Shown here: in pieces, positions 9,843 through 18,661 of the stretch
Layout: each line of letters opens with the position of its first letter
Position numbering within the stretch: position 1 is the first letter of the stretch
Origin: Chitinophagaceae bacterium
GTDB taxonomy: Bacteria > Bacteroidota > Bacteroidia > Chitinophagales > REEL01
Length of the DNA: 53,794 bases
Direction: 5' to 3'
Assembly: GCA_007695095.1 (NCBI GenBank)
Contig: REEL01000113.1
Span: 1-53,794, forward strand
The notes under the pieces: model-generated
Told to the model about the DNA's origin: nothing
The model's database searches: none
What the model saw: only the letters and a program-made list of their open reading frames with translations
Made by a program: the position numbers and the translations under genes

Positions 9843-11558
9843 CTATTCTTGTTCTCTTATAAAATCCAAGCCTTCTTTCAGGATTTCCTGAACAGGTATT
9901 TTTGAAGTACACACAAATTCGCACAATGCTAAGTCTTCTTCAGCAACTTCATAAATTCCAAGGCCTTCTATTAATTCATAATCTCTTACCATAATAGCTT
10001 TTAACAACTGCTGCGGATAAATATCCATAGGTAACACTTCTTCATATTGACCGGTTACAACAAATGCTCTGCGTTCACCATGGGTATTGGTATTGACCTC
10101 AAACTCTTCCTGCGGGAAAAATTTCCAGGGGAATGTCTTTGATAAACTAGGTCTGGCATAACTTGGTAACAACCAACCTAAGAATTCATAAAAATCACCC
10201 TCCTCCAATACTGAAACCATATCACTGTAAAATCCTATATAGCCATCTTTTTCAATACTCTTTCCACTTAAAACATCACCTGATACTATTCTTGAATTTT
10301 CAAGCTCCAAATTGTCATTAATTATACCTTTGACATTAGCTCCAATATAGCTTTCAAAGTATGTGGGTTGCTTGATTGTCGGTCCTGCAGCAACCATCAT
10401 TTTTTTAGTATTATAAATACCTTCATTAAACAATCGTCCGATTATAACAACATCCTGAGGGTTTATTACCCAAACCACTTCACCTTTATTTATAGGATCC
10501 AGGTGATGAATCTGTATACCTACATTTCCTGCCGGATGAGGACCGGAGAACCAATTAATTTGTACGTTTTTAGCTTCTGTATAAGTTTTGGATGGCTTTC
10601 TGTCTGCTGTTAGGTTAAGATGTACTTTCCCTTCTGTAAGTTTGTTCAAAGCATTTATACCGGTCTGGAAGTCATGTTGCTTACCTTCCATTATGAAGTT
10701 GTAGTTTGGTGCCAAAGGAGCACTCTTAAAACCTGAAATGAAAATTGCCTTTGGTTTATCTTCAGGATTTGCTGTTAAGTTAAAAGGGCGTTGTCTTAAG
10801 AAAGCCCATGCGCCACTTTCAAGCAAGCTTTTAATAACTTGTTCTCTACTTAAATCAGTAGGATTAGCTTTAGTGAATTCACGAAAATTTATTTCTTTGT
10901 CAGCTAAAATTACGATTTCTTCAATTGCTCTTTTAGCACCTCTTCTTATTTCTATAACTTCCCCACTAACAGGACTTGTATAGTTTACATCCGGTCTTGA
11001 CTTGTCAAAAAACAAGGGATCGCCCGCTTTAACCTCGTCCCCTTCACTTACATGTAGTTTAGGTATAGGCTTAAGACCTACAAAATCTTTAGGATTAATC
11101 GCATAAGTTTCAGAGACAAAGTCATTTTTAACAACTTTTTTACTCCTTCCCTTTATCCGGATATCCATTCCTTTCTCCGTTTTAATAATTGTATCACTTC
11201 CTGCATAAGGGTGAATACTTTTCTGGGATGGAAAAATTTCATTGAAAGAAGGTAAAACAGAATAACCTTCATCCTCTTCTTCATCAAGTTCAGGTTTCCC
11301 TATATCACTTCTAACTTTTTCAGCGGTTACTTTTAAGAGCCGGTCAGTAAAAAACAGGATTCCAATTAAAATAATGCTTAAGGTTCCAATCAACAAAAAT
11401 AAAACAAGTCTATTTGTGTTTCCATCAAGAAACCCGCCTCCATCTTGTGCATACAAGTTCGATGAAAACAAAATTCCCAGTAAAAGGAATAAGGTTCGGT
11501 GAGGTTTATTGTAAATGGATTTTTTACAATTTCTTCTACTACTATTATGTTTTAACAT
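9843..11558 (-). CDS. nqrA: Na+-translocating NADH:quinone reductase subunit A with N-terminal membrane extension
   Basis: NqrA is normally a peripheral cytoplasmic subunit of about 450 residues implicated in quinone binding. Here it is 571 residues long. The normal domain begins near residue 125 (IIKTEKGMDIRIKG, like the usual N-terminus) and continues without a break. The preceding ~120 residues contain a signal-like hydrophobic segment (~22-38, ending in Tyr-Ala-Gln), a second strong transmembrane helix (~50-69), and an acidic linker (LDEEEDEG). No in-frame Met lies near the expected native start, so the extension appears genuinely translated. If inserted as it reads, the NqrA domain stays cytoplasmic but tethered. 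It is the first gene of the operon. Confidence 0.95.
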   Translation of the reverse strand: MLKHNSSRRNCKKSIYNKPHRTLFLLLGILFSSNLYAQDGGGFLDGNTNRLVLFLLIGTLSIILIGILFFTDRLLKVTAEKVRSDIGKPELDEEEDEGYSVLPSFNEIFPSQKSIHPYAGSDTIIKTEKGMDIRIKGRSKKVVKNDFVSETYAINPKDFVGLKPIPKLHVSEGDEVKAGDPLFFDKSRPDVNYTSPVSGEVIEIRRGAKRAIEEIVILADKEINFREFTKANPTDLSREQVIKSLLESGAWAFLRQRPFNLTANPEDKPKAIFISGFKSAPLAPNYNFIMEGKQHDFQTGINALNKLTEGKVHLNLTADRKPSKTYTEAKNVQINWFSGPHPAGNVGIQIHHLDPINKGEVVWVINPQDVVIIGRLFNEGIYNTKKMMVAAGPTIKQPTYFESYIGANVKGIINDNLELENSRIVSGDVLSGKSIEKDGYIGFYSDMVSVLEEGDFYEFLGWLLPSYARPSLSKTFPWKFFPQEEFEVNTNTHGERRAFVVTGQYEEVLPMDIYPQQLLKAIMVRDYELIEGLGIYEVAEEDLALCEFVCTSKIPVQEILKEGLDFIREQE

Positions 11559-11594
11559 TTGGTAAAATTTTAATCAACTCCAAATTACGCGCCA

Positions 11595-11602
11595 CAAAGG
11601 TA
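11595..11602 (-). promoter_or_regulatory. Probable nqr operon -7 box
   Basis: The minus strand reads TACCTTTG, an exact match to the Bacteroidota -7 consensus TAnnTTTG, about 36 bp upstream of the nqrA ATG. No good -33 TTG is present at the usual spacing (only a TTTA about 22 bp upstream), so the call rests on the -7 box and its position. Confidence 0.45.
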
Positions 11603-11796
11603 AAAATTTGTTTATTATTAGGGATAAACTATAGAATTTTTTGTGCGGAAAAACTAAATATTATTTTTTATAATAGTAAAAAAGTAAGTAACTACTATAG
11701 TGTAGCTGAAAAATATGATAATTAAATTCTCTTATTAAACGGCCTTACTAAATGAAAGTTCTAACTTTTTCTTACTTTTTTAAAAACTATTTATAT

Positions 11797-12171
11797 CTAC
11801 TTAATAAAAACACTCCCGTTATTAACCGGATTTACCCAATTTTCACTGGTATTAGATCTAATCCATAAAAAACTACCGTCTAATTTGTAATCATACAGAT
11901 AATCGGTATAGGTTCTTCCAAGCAAACGATATTCATAAAAAATTTTCCCGTCTTCAGCAGACACTCTGCTACGGGTTCCCAATGAAAAAATCTGAGAATT
12001 TCCACAGTAAACAACATCATTAGAAGTTACTTCAAAAGTACAGCCAGTCTTTGTTCGACTAAGCGGATTATCAATTTCATGCCATTTGCCTCTGATATCT
12101 CTATCAATTTTTGAACATGAAGTAATGGTTAAAAAGGAAGCCGAAATAATAACTAAAATTAAAAATTTCAT
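11797..12171 (-). CDS. Small lipocalin-like lipoprotein
   Basis: The 124-residue protein has a signal peptide and lipobox (LTITSC), so it should be lipidated and periplasm-facing. After Cys19 comes a G-K-W-x-E motif, as at the start of lipocalin-like domains, and a run of short beta-strand-like segments. It starts 15 bp after the thioesterase gene and is probably co-transcribed. Lipocalin assignment is tentative; the function is unknown. Confidence 0.7.
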   Translation of the reverse strand: MKFLILVIISASFLTITSCSKIDRDIRGKWHEIDNPLSRTKTGCTFEVTSNDVVYCGNSQIFSLGTRSRVSAEDGKIFYEYRLLGRTYTDYLYDYKLDGSFLWIRSNTSENWVNPVNNGSVFIK

Positions 12172-12186
12172 GAGCTTGTAATTTGA

Positions 12187-12708
12187 TTATTTAATAAAGA
12201 TAGATTTTAACTCTGTTGCATCTTCTGGTTTCATCCTGCCCGCCAAAACTAACCTTAACTCGCGTCTTCTCAAAGCTGCTTCATACAGTTTTTGCTCATT
12301 AGGAGTTTCAGGTACTAATGCCGGGACCGGTGTAGGCTTCATATTTGAATCTAAGGCTACAAATGTGTAAAAAGCCTCATTGCTTTTATATTTTTTCTTT
12401 GCAGGTACATCTTCGGCCCAAACCTCAATAAACGTTTCCAAAGAGGAGTTAAAGGCTCTGGTCACTCTGGCTTGAATGGTCACCACATCTCCCAGCTTAA
12501 TAGGATTTTCAAACGAAACATTGTCTACAGAAGCTGTAACAACCGGTTTTTCAGCATGCCTGGCGGCACTTATAGCTGAAGCCACGTCCATCCAATGCAA
12601 GATCTTACCACCGCGAAGATTATTCAAGGTATTGGTATCATTTGGTAATACAACTTCCGTCTTGATTGTTTGGCTGTCTTTTGGACTCTTCCCGGATTGT
12701 TTACTCAT
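12187..12708 (-). CDS. Hotdog-fold acyl-CoA thioesterase
   Basis: This hydrolyses acyl-CoA to free acid and CoA. The preferred chain length cannot be read from the sequence. The 173-residue protein has the ACOT/YciA-type signature: GGKILHWMDVASAISA (helix with the catalytic Asp), followed by A-S-V-D-N-V-x-F and P-I-K-L-G-D. I chose the ATG at 12708. An upstream in-frame ATG at 12777 would add 23 hydrophobic residues encoded by the tRNA terminator hairpin, which is implausible. The C-terminus carries an extra basic helix. It is followed by the small lipoprotein. Confidence 0.88.
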   Translation of the reverse strand: MSKQSGKSPKDSQTIKTEVVLPNDTNTLNNLRGGKILHWMDVASAISAARHAEKPVVTASVDNVSFENPIKLGDVVTIQARVTRAFNSSLETFIEVWAEDVPAKKKYKSNEAFYTFVALDSNMKPTPVPALVPETPNEQKLYEAALRRRELRLVLAGRMKPEDATELKSIFIK

Positions 12709-12750
12709 AAAACGATTTGATTGGAAACTTAATAATAAGTGCAAATATAA

Positions 12751-12783
12751 AAAAAATGGCCAACGTAAATTGGCCATTTTTTT
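12751..12783 (-). terminator. Intrinsic terminator after tRNA-Arg
   Basis: A 13-bp stem (core TTGGCCAT) with a six-base loop lies immediately 3' of the tRNA on the minus strand and ends in a T run. It separates the tRNA from the thioesterase gene. Confidence 0.85.
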
Positions 12784-12784
12784 G

Positions 12785-12858
12785 TGATCGCGACAGGATT
12801 CGAACCTGTGACCGACAGCTTAGAAGGCTGTTGCTCTATCCAGCTGAGCTACGCGACC
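12785..12858 (-). tRNA. tRNA-Arg (anticodon TCT)
   Basis: The 74-nt gene folds as a cloverleaf. The acceptor stem is GGTCGCG paired with CGCGATC (one G-T pair), the anticodon stem is ACAGC/GCTGT with loop CTTCTAA (anticodon TCT), and the T-arm contains GGTTCGAATCC. The discriminator base is A and CCA is not encoded. It reads AGA/AGG-type arginine codons. Confidence 0.97.
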
Positions 12859-12868
12859 AAAATTTTTG

Positions 12869-12876
12869 CAAAACTA
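12869..12876 (-). promoter_or_regulatory. tRNA-Arg -7 promoter box
   Basis: TAGTTTTG on the minus strand matches TAnnTTTG exactly and ends 10 bp before the mature tRNA 5' end, a sensible place for transcription start. The -33 region is T-rich (TTTTTT) rather than a clean TTG. Confidence 0.5.
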
Positions 12877-12984
12877 TAAAATATATTGCTGTTAAAAAAT
12901 CTTTTAAACAAAAAACTAAAGAAATATTCTGCTTTCGTTGTTTAAGCCTGAATTTAGGCTAATTTTAACTCTCAAACAGTAATT

Positions 12985-13665
12985 ATGACAACCGCAAGGG
13001 TAAATCCGAAAATTGAAAAAAGCTGGGAGGCGCTGCTCAAGGGAAGTTTCAAGGATCCCTATTTTCATGAAATAAAAAAGTATTTACTAAATGAAAAACA
13101 AAAAGGTAAGCTAATATACCCCCAAGCAAAAAATATTTTTAAAGCTTTTGACTTATGTCCGGTTGACCATGTTAAAATAATCATACTAGGACAAGATCCT
13201 TATCATGGAGAGGGACAAGCTCATGGTCTTTCTTTTTCAGTTCCTGATGGAATCAAGCCTCCCCCTTCTTTGAAAAATATTTTTAAAGAGATAATTGATG
13301 ATATCGGTGAACTAAACATAAAAAACGGTAATTTAGAAAACTGGGCAAAACAAGGTGTTTTATTATTGAATGCAATACTCACAGTAGAAGCATCTAAACC
13401 GGCTTCGCACAGTAAAATTGGATGGCATTATTTCACAAATTCAGTGATTACAAAATTATCTGAACAAAAAAGCAAGCTGGTATTTATGCTATGGGGAAAA
13501 TATGCTCAAGAAAAAATTCAAATGATTGATCAAAAAAAACATCTGGTTTTAACAGCCCCACACCCTTCCCCATTTTCAGCAGATAAAGGATTTTTTGGCT
13601 GCAAGCACTTTTCCAAAGCAAATCATTACTTAGTCAAAAATAATAAATCTGCGATAAAATGGTAG
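12985..13665 (+). CDS. ung: Uracil-DNA glycosylase, family 1
   Basis: This removes uracil from DNA to start base-excision repair. The 226-residue protein has the catalytic motif GQDPYH (residues 69-74, Asp71 as the catalytic water activator), a uracil-pocket segment LLLNAILTV (~127-135), and the HPSP loop (193-196) containing the minor-groove His. Length is typical of Ung. It stands as a single gene, divergent from the tRNA. Confidence 0.98.
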   Translation: MTTARVNPKIEKSWEALLKGSFKDPYFHEIKKYLLNEKQKGKLIYPQAKNIFKAFDLCPVDHVKIIILGQDPYHGEGQAHGLSFSVPDGIKPPPSLKNIFKEIIDDIGELNIKNGNLENWAKQGVLLLNAILTVEASKPASHSKIGWHYFTNSVITKLSEQKSKLVFMLWGKYAQEKIQMIDQKKHLVLTAPHPSPFSADKGFFGCKHFSKANHYLVKNNKSAIKW

Positions 13666-13716
13666 TTAATATAGTATTCGAAATTTACCTTAAAAAAGAT
13701 TAAACCAAAGTGGAAA

Positions 13717-16700
13717 ATGAATAAAATCAATCCTATTGATAAATTTCCTTCTGAACTGGATTTTTATAAACTACTGATAGAAGGTGTGCATGACGGAATT
13801 GTAGTTGTTTCTGAAAATCTGGAAATTTTAATTGTAAATGATTCCTTTTGTAAAATTACAGGATATAGTCAGAGTCAATTGCTGGGAAAAAAAATTAACC
13901 TGGTATTGGGATTAAATGAAGAACAAACATTAGCATCAAAGAAAAGAATAGAACTACGAAAAAAAGGGTTTAGAGAAAAATACATTTTCCATTTAAAAAG
14001 TCGTGATGGAGAATTTAAAAGATTTGAAGTATCTGCCAGCCCGGTTTTTGATAAAAACAATAACTTTATTGGTTCTATTGGAATACATAGGGATGTGAGC
14101 TTGGAAATTAGCCTAAGTCAGGAAAATCAACGATTAATCAATGCGGTAAATTCAGCTTCCGACATTATTCTGATAACTGACATATACACTAACATCTTAT
14201 ACCTCAATCAGGCAGGAATAAAATTTTTAAAGCTTACAGACTTTAAACCCGGAAAATATAATTTATCCAAATTTCTTTCCAAACCTTTTAAGAATAAGCT
14301 GAGTGAAGAAATTATACCCGCTCTATTGCAAAATGAGGCTTTCAAAGGTGAAGTGAATTTAAAAATCAACAATCGCCAGTTCAAAACTACAGCCAATATC
14401 AACTGTGTAATAAATAATAAAAATGAAATTGAAAATCTAACTATCGTATTGAGAGATATGTCTGAGTACGATACTTTAGTCAATGAAATAAATTTACTGG
14501 CTGAACTATCCGAACAAAGCAACTATCCGATTTTAAGAGTTGATAATAAAGGTAAAATAGAATATGCAAATAAAGCTTCACATATATTCTTTAATGATTG
14601 GGGCGTCAAAATAGGTGACAGTATTCCTATACTCTGGCATAAAAAAGTCACGAAAGTGATGGAAAATAGAATAGCTGCCAGTTTTGAATATACCCATGAG
14701 AGTAAAATTTTCGAAATAAATATTTCTCCCGTAAAATATCAGAAAAAAGTAAATATATATGCTTTTGAAATCAGTGAGCGTAAAAAAGCAGAAATGGCTC
14801 TCAAAGCAAGTGAAAACAGATTTAAAGCAGTTGTAAACGGTCAAACAGAAATGATAAGTCGGTTTTACCCGGACGGAACTCTGACATTTGTTAATAAAGC
14901 CTATGAAAAATATTTCAAAAAAAGCGAACAGGAGCTGTTCGGCCATAATTTTATTAATGCACTCCCTCAAAAACTGAAACAAAAGGCAAAAAAAGAGCTT
15001 TCTAAAATTACATTTAAAAATCCTAAAGTTGAGTATGAGGTCTCCTTTACAGATGAAAATGGAAAAAAAATATGGCAAAACTGGAAAAACTTCGGCATTT
15101 TTAATCCGGATTGCAATCTTGTAGAAATTCAATCTGTAGGCAACGATATTACACACACTAAACTTGCTGAAGAATCATTAAAAAATCAACTCAAAATTGA
15201 AGATTTAGTTACCGGCCTTTCTAACAAGTTTATAAATATTGAATACAATGAGATAGATAAATATATAAATATTTCTTTGAAAAAAATCGGGGCCTTTCTG
15301 GACGCAGACAGACTATCCATTTTCTTATTGGAAAAAGATCATTTAATCCGAAAATATACTTTTTATAAAGACCAGACTGATGCAACATTGCATCAGGAGG
15401 TAATAATTGACATGAAGTATTATTTCTGGTTTTTAGAAAACTTTAGGAAAGAAAAGATTTTCAGTATAAAAAATGCCTCAAATTTACCGGAAAGTGCAGA
15501 AAAAGAAAAAAAGCTGTTACAGCAATTAAATATTAGTGCAATTGCCGGGCTTCCCTTAGAGTATGAGAAAAAAATTATCGGCTTTTTTACTTTAGCTTTT
15601 TGCAAAGAAAAGCAATACTTTTCTACTGACCAGTTAAAAATGTTTAAAGTAATAACCCAGATGATTTCGAATGCTTTGGTCAAGAAAAAACAACAGGAAG
15701 TTAACCGAACACGAGCTAAATTTGAACAAATTATCAATAAATCAGCTGCCAAGTTGATAAATGCTCCCCTTGAAAAAATAGAGACTGAGATTAACCGCTT
15801 TATTAAATCCATTTGCAACTTAATGAAGTTTTCAACAGGTTTTTTTGTCCGTTATACAGAGCAAAGAGTTGACTTTACCCTTAATTATCAAGATTCAAAA
15901 AATGATAATAAAATTGATGGACTTTTAAACGCAATTGAAAATAATATTGAGTATTGGATAGCCAAAAAATTAACGGATGGAGAAGTGCTTATTATTAATA
16001 ATCTGTACGAAATACCGGAATCAGGAAAACTTACCAAACAGTTGGCGGAGAAGTTTAAAATTAATGGTTTCGTTATCTTACCTATTCATCTGCATAAAAA
16101 AATAGAGGGTGCATTTATTTTCACAGTAAAAGACCGGCAAAATGAGATATCAAAAGAAATAAGGCCACTTTTCAAAATAACCGGACAAATTATTGCAAAT
16201 GCTCAGGAAAGAAAATTATCCGAAACTATTCTCAGAGAGAAAGATGAACTATACAGAACTTTGGCAGCAAACATTCCTGATTCAGGGGTTTTAATTTTTG
16301 ATAAACTTTTAAACATCAAACTTTCTGAAGGAAAAAGCCTGGAAGCTTTTGATGTGCATCACGAGTTAATTGAAGGAAAAAAACTTTCAAAACTGCTGAG
16401 TTCTGAAAGTTTTGATATCTTAAATACTGCTTTTGAAGATGCCTTAAATGGTCAGGCATCAATTATTGAGAAAAAAGCGAATGATGAATACTTTCAATTA
16501 CAAATTCTACCAATAAAAACAGATAAAAAAGTTATTAAAACAGGAATGCTGATATCCCTGAACATTACCCGGCTAAAAAAGATTCAGAAAAAGCTTGAGA
16601 CTCAGGCATTAAACCTGAAAAGATCGAACGAAGAACTGGAAATGTTTGCTTATGCAGCTTCACACGACCTGCAGGAACCCCTCAGAATGATTTCAACATA

Positions 16701-17289
16701 TATTAATTTAATACAAAACAAAATTGGAAAGAATGAAGAGTTAGCTGAATTTATGCATTTTGTTACGGATGGTTCCTCCCGGATGCACCTTATGATCAAT
16801 GACTTACTGGAATTTTCACGCATTGATAAAAAAAACGATCAATTTACCCGTTTTACTCTTCAAAAAGTAATTGACATCGTAAACCTTAACCTCAAAGAAA
16901 CAATTGAAACAACTAATACTTCCATTTTTTATCCAAAAAAAACAATTGAGATAAATGGTGACTTTCTTCAAATTGTCAGGCTTTTTCAAAACCTGATTGA
17001 AAATGCTATAAAGTTTAGAAAAAACAATAAAGTCAACATTAACATTGATGCTAAAGATAAAGGAGAATATATACAGTTTTCCCTTTCAGATGACGGCATA
17101 GGTATTGAAAAAAGATTTTATAAAAAAATATTTGTAATGTTTCAGCGCCTTAACAGTAGAAAATCTTATAGTGGAACAGGTTTAGGTCTTGCCATTTGCA
17201 AAAAAATTGTTGAAAGACACAAAGGTGAAATTTGGGTAGAATCGAAAATTAATGAAGGAAGCACTTTTTATTTTAATTTAATAAAATAA
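13717..17289 (+). CDS. Multi-PAS/GAF sensor histidine kinase
   Basis: The 1190-residue kinase has no clear membrane helix, so it is probably cytosolic. Sensor modules in order: PAS (~15-130), PAS (~135-250), a PAS-like segment (~265-355), PAS (~365-485), two GAF-like domains (~500-655 and ~665-830), and a last PAS-like segment (~840-950). The HisKA motif is ASHDLQEPL with phospho-acceptor His983. The ATPase domain has the N-box (Asn1096), the G1 box DDGIGI (~1125-1130) and the G2 box GTGLGLAI (~1153-1160). There is no fused receiver. The two receiver proteins downstream are likely partners. The signal is unknown; the kinase type (HDLQEPL) is common in Bacteroidota and in bacteriophytochrome-like kinases. 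Confidence 0.95.
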   Translation: MNKINPIDKFPSELDFYKLLIEGVHDGIVVVSENLEILIVNDSFCKITGYSQSQLLGKKINLVLGLNEEQTLASKKRIELRKKGFREKYIFHLKSRDGEFKRFEVSASPVFDKNNNFIGSIGIHRDVSLEISLSQENQRLINAVNSASDIILITDIYTNILYLNQAGIKFLKLTDFKPGKYNLSKFLSKPFKNKLSEEIIPALLQNEAFKGEVNLKINNRQFKTTANINCVINNKNEIENLTIVLRDMSEYDTLVNEINLLAELSEQSNYPILRVDNKGKIEYANKASHIFFNDWGVKIGDSIPILWHKKVTKVMENRIAASFEYTHESKIFEINISPVKYQKKVNIYAFEISERKKAEMALKASENRFKAVVNGQTEMISRFYPDGTLTFVNKAYEKYFKKSEQELFGHNFINALPQKLKQKAKKELSKITFKNPKVEYEVSFTDENGKKIWQNWKNFGIFNPDCNLVEIQSVGNDITHTKLAEESLKNQLKIEDLVTGLSNKFINIEYNEIDKYINISLKKIGAFLDADRLSIFLLEKDHLIRKYTFYKDQTDATLHQEVIIDMKYYFWFLENFRKEKIFSIKNASNLPESAEKEKKLLQQLNISAIAGLPLEYEKKIIGFFTLAFCKEKQYFSTDQLKMFKVITQMISNALVKKKQQEVNRTRAKFEQIINKSAAKLINAPLEKIETEINRFIKSICNLMKFSTGFFVRYTEQRVDFTLNYQDSKNDNKIDGLLNAIENNIEYWIAKKLTDGEVLIINNLYEIPESGKLTKQLAEKFKINGFVILPIHLHKKIEGAFIFTVKDRQNEISKEIRPLFKITGQIIANAQERKLSETILREKDELYRTLAANIPDSGVLIFDKLLNIKLSEGKSLEAFDVHHELIEGKKLSKLLSSESFDILNTAFEDALNGQASIIEKKANDEYFQLQILPIKTDKKVIKTGMLISLNITRLKKIQKKLETQALNLKRSNEELEMFAYAASHDLQEPLRMISTYINLIQNKIGKNEELAEFMHFVTDGSSRMHLMINDLLEFSRIDKKNDQFTRFTLQKVIDIVNLNLKETIETTNTSIFYPKKTIEINGDFLQIVRLFQNLIENAIKFRKNNKVNINIDAKDKGEYIQFSLSDDGIGIEKRFYKKIFVMFQRLNSRKSYSGTGLGLAICKKIVERHKGEIWVESKINEGSTFYFNLIK

Positions 17290-17383
17290 TTGTTAGCCTA
17301 AAATGTAATTTTGAGCAATAAATTTGTTAAAAAAAAGAATGCTATAAGCCACTCTAATGTCAAAGCTCTTCTATTTTTGCTTT

Positions 17384-17818
17384 ATGCTTAAAAGAACCTA
17401 TAATATTTTATTGGTAGAAGACAACCCGGGAGATATAAGAATTATTAAGGAAGTACTTTCAAAAAGTCGATTTAGCACAAACTTAATTACTGTTTTTGAT
17501 GGTGAAGACGTAATCTCTTATCTTGAACAAGCTTCTTTAAAATTAAAATCTTTTCCGGATATTATAATTTTAGACTTGAATTTACCCAAATTAAATGGTA
17601 TTGAAGTTATTAGAGAGATTAAGAGTAAGAAGAAATTCCGGCAGATACCTATTATTATATTGACTTCTTCCAAATCAGATATTGATATAAATGATGCCTA
17701 TAAAAACTATGCTAACAGTTATATTGTAAAACCTATAAATTTCAATGATTACTCTGAGAATTTTCTAGAAATATTAGAATATTGGTTTAATATTGCAAGT
17801 CTTCCATACAGCAAATAA
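17384..17818 (+). CDS. Single-domain response regulator (Rcp1/CheY-like)
   Basis: The 144-residue protein is only a receiver domain. The acidic pocket is in VEDN (~11-14), the phospho-acceptor is Asp64 in LDLNLP, with Thr94 and Lys116 completing the site. It resembles the phytochrome-partner family Rcp1. I chose the ATG at 17384 because the sequence from there starts like the family; an upstream ATG at 17357 would add nine poorly conserved residues. It has no output domain, so it probably acts by protein contact or phosphorelay with the preceding kinase. Confidence 0.9.
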   Translation: MLKRTYNILLVEDNPGDIRIIKEVLSKSRFSTNLITVFDGEDVISYLEQASLKLKSFPDIIILDLNLPKLNGIEVIREIKSKKKFRQIPIIILTSSKSDIDINDAYKNYANSYIVKPINFNDYSENFLEILEYWFNIASLPYSK

Positions 17819-17903
17819 AAACATTAGATGAATTATTATTAATCATCTTTTATTATTAGCTTTGTCTTATAAGAAATAATCAAATACTTAATAATCAATA
17901 TCA

Positions 17904-18659
17904 ATGGAAAATACTATTAGAATTTTACTAATTGAAGACAATCCCGGTGATGCTTTTCTGATAAAATTCTATTTAGAGCAATCTTCAATTAAGAATTATA
18001 ATTTAATTCATGCTGAATTCTTATCATCAGCTTTAGATTTATTATCAAAAAATGAATTTGATATCATTTTATTAGACTTAAATTTACCTGACAGTGAAGG
18101 CATGAATTCTTTAAATGAAGTTCAGAAACATTCTGTTGACAGTGTGGTAATAGTTTTAACCGGACTAACAGATGAGGAGCTTGGCAAAGAAGCTATGCGC
18201 TCCGGTGCTCAGGATCTTTTGACTAAAGGTGAATTTGACGGTAAAGTTTTAAATTCTTCAATTCGGTTTGCCTTTGAAAGAAAACTTTTTCTTAGGAAGA
18301 TTAAATCTGTAACTATAGAAAAAGAAAGGGCTGACATAATTAATAATCTACTTTTTGAAAAAAAAGAATTTGTATACTTCAGTTATAATAAAATACAGGA
18401 CAATTTAGATTTTCACTATGGCGTGCCGACATTTTTCAAACTTTTGAATGAAGAAAGACCATATAATTTAAGGCATTTACTGCAACAGTTTCCTAAAGAA
18501 GAAAGTGAAAAAATATCTAAAGCTTTTGAAAAATGCTTTCAAACAAACAAACCACAAACAATTCAATTAAAAATGTTTGATGAAAAATTAGGAACTAAAG
18601 AGCTATTTATCACTAATTTAAAAAACGAAGAAAATATAATTACTGCCTGTCTGATGTAA
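17904..18659 (+). CDS. Response regulator with unclassified C-terminal domain
   Basis: The 251-residue protein has a receiver at residues 1-125 (IEDN at ~10-13, phospho-acceptor Asp58 in LDLNLP, Thr86, Lys108). A helical linker with the pattern I-R-F-A-F-E-R-K follows, typical of receivers joined to kinases or GGDEF domains. The remaining ~110 residues show neither kinase, GGDEF nor DNA-binding motifs and could be a degenerate PAS. It is the third gene of the kinase cluster and ends 2 bp from the convergent dihydroorotase stop. Confidence 0.85.
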   Translation: MENTIRILLIEDNPGDAFLIKFYLEQSSIKNYNLIHAEFLSSALDLLSKNEFDIILLDLNLPDSEGMNSLNEVQKHSVDSVVIVLTGLTDEELGKEAMRSGAQDLLTKGEFDGKVLNSSIRFAFERKLFLRKIKSVTIEKERADIINNLLFEKKEFVYFSYNKIQDNLDFHYGVPTFFKLLNEERPYNLRHLLQQFPKEESEKISKAFEKCFQTNKPQTIQLKMFDEKLGTKELFITNLKNEENIITACLM

Positions 18660-18661
18660 TT

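Noticed and set aside
12709-12777. 23-residue N-terminal extension of the thioesterase
   Set aside because: It would be translated from the tRNA terminator hairpin and looks unlike the family; the start at 12708 is preferred.
17825-17849. Possible terminator between the two receiver genes
   Set aside because: The stem is only about six AT-rich base pairs with a ten-base loop and no strong T run, too weak to call.
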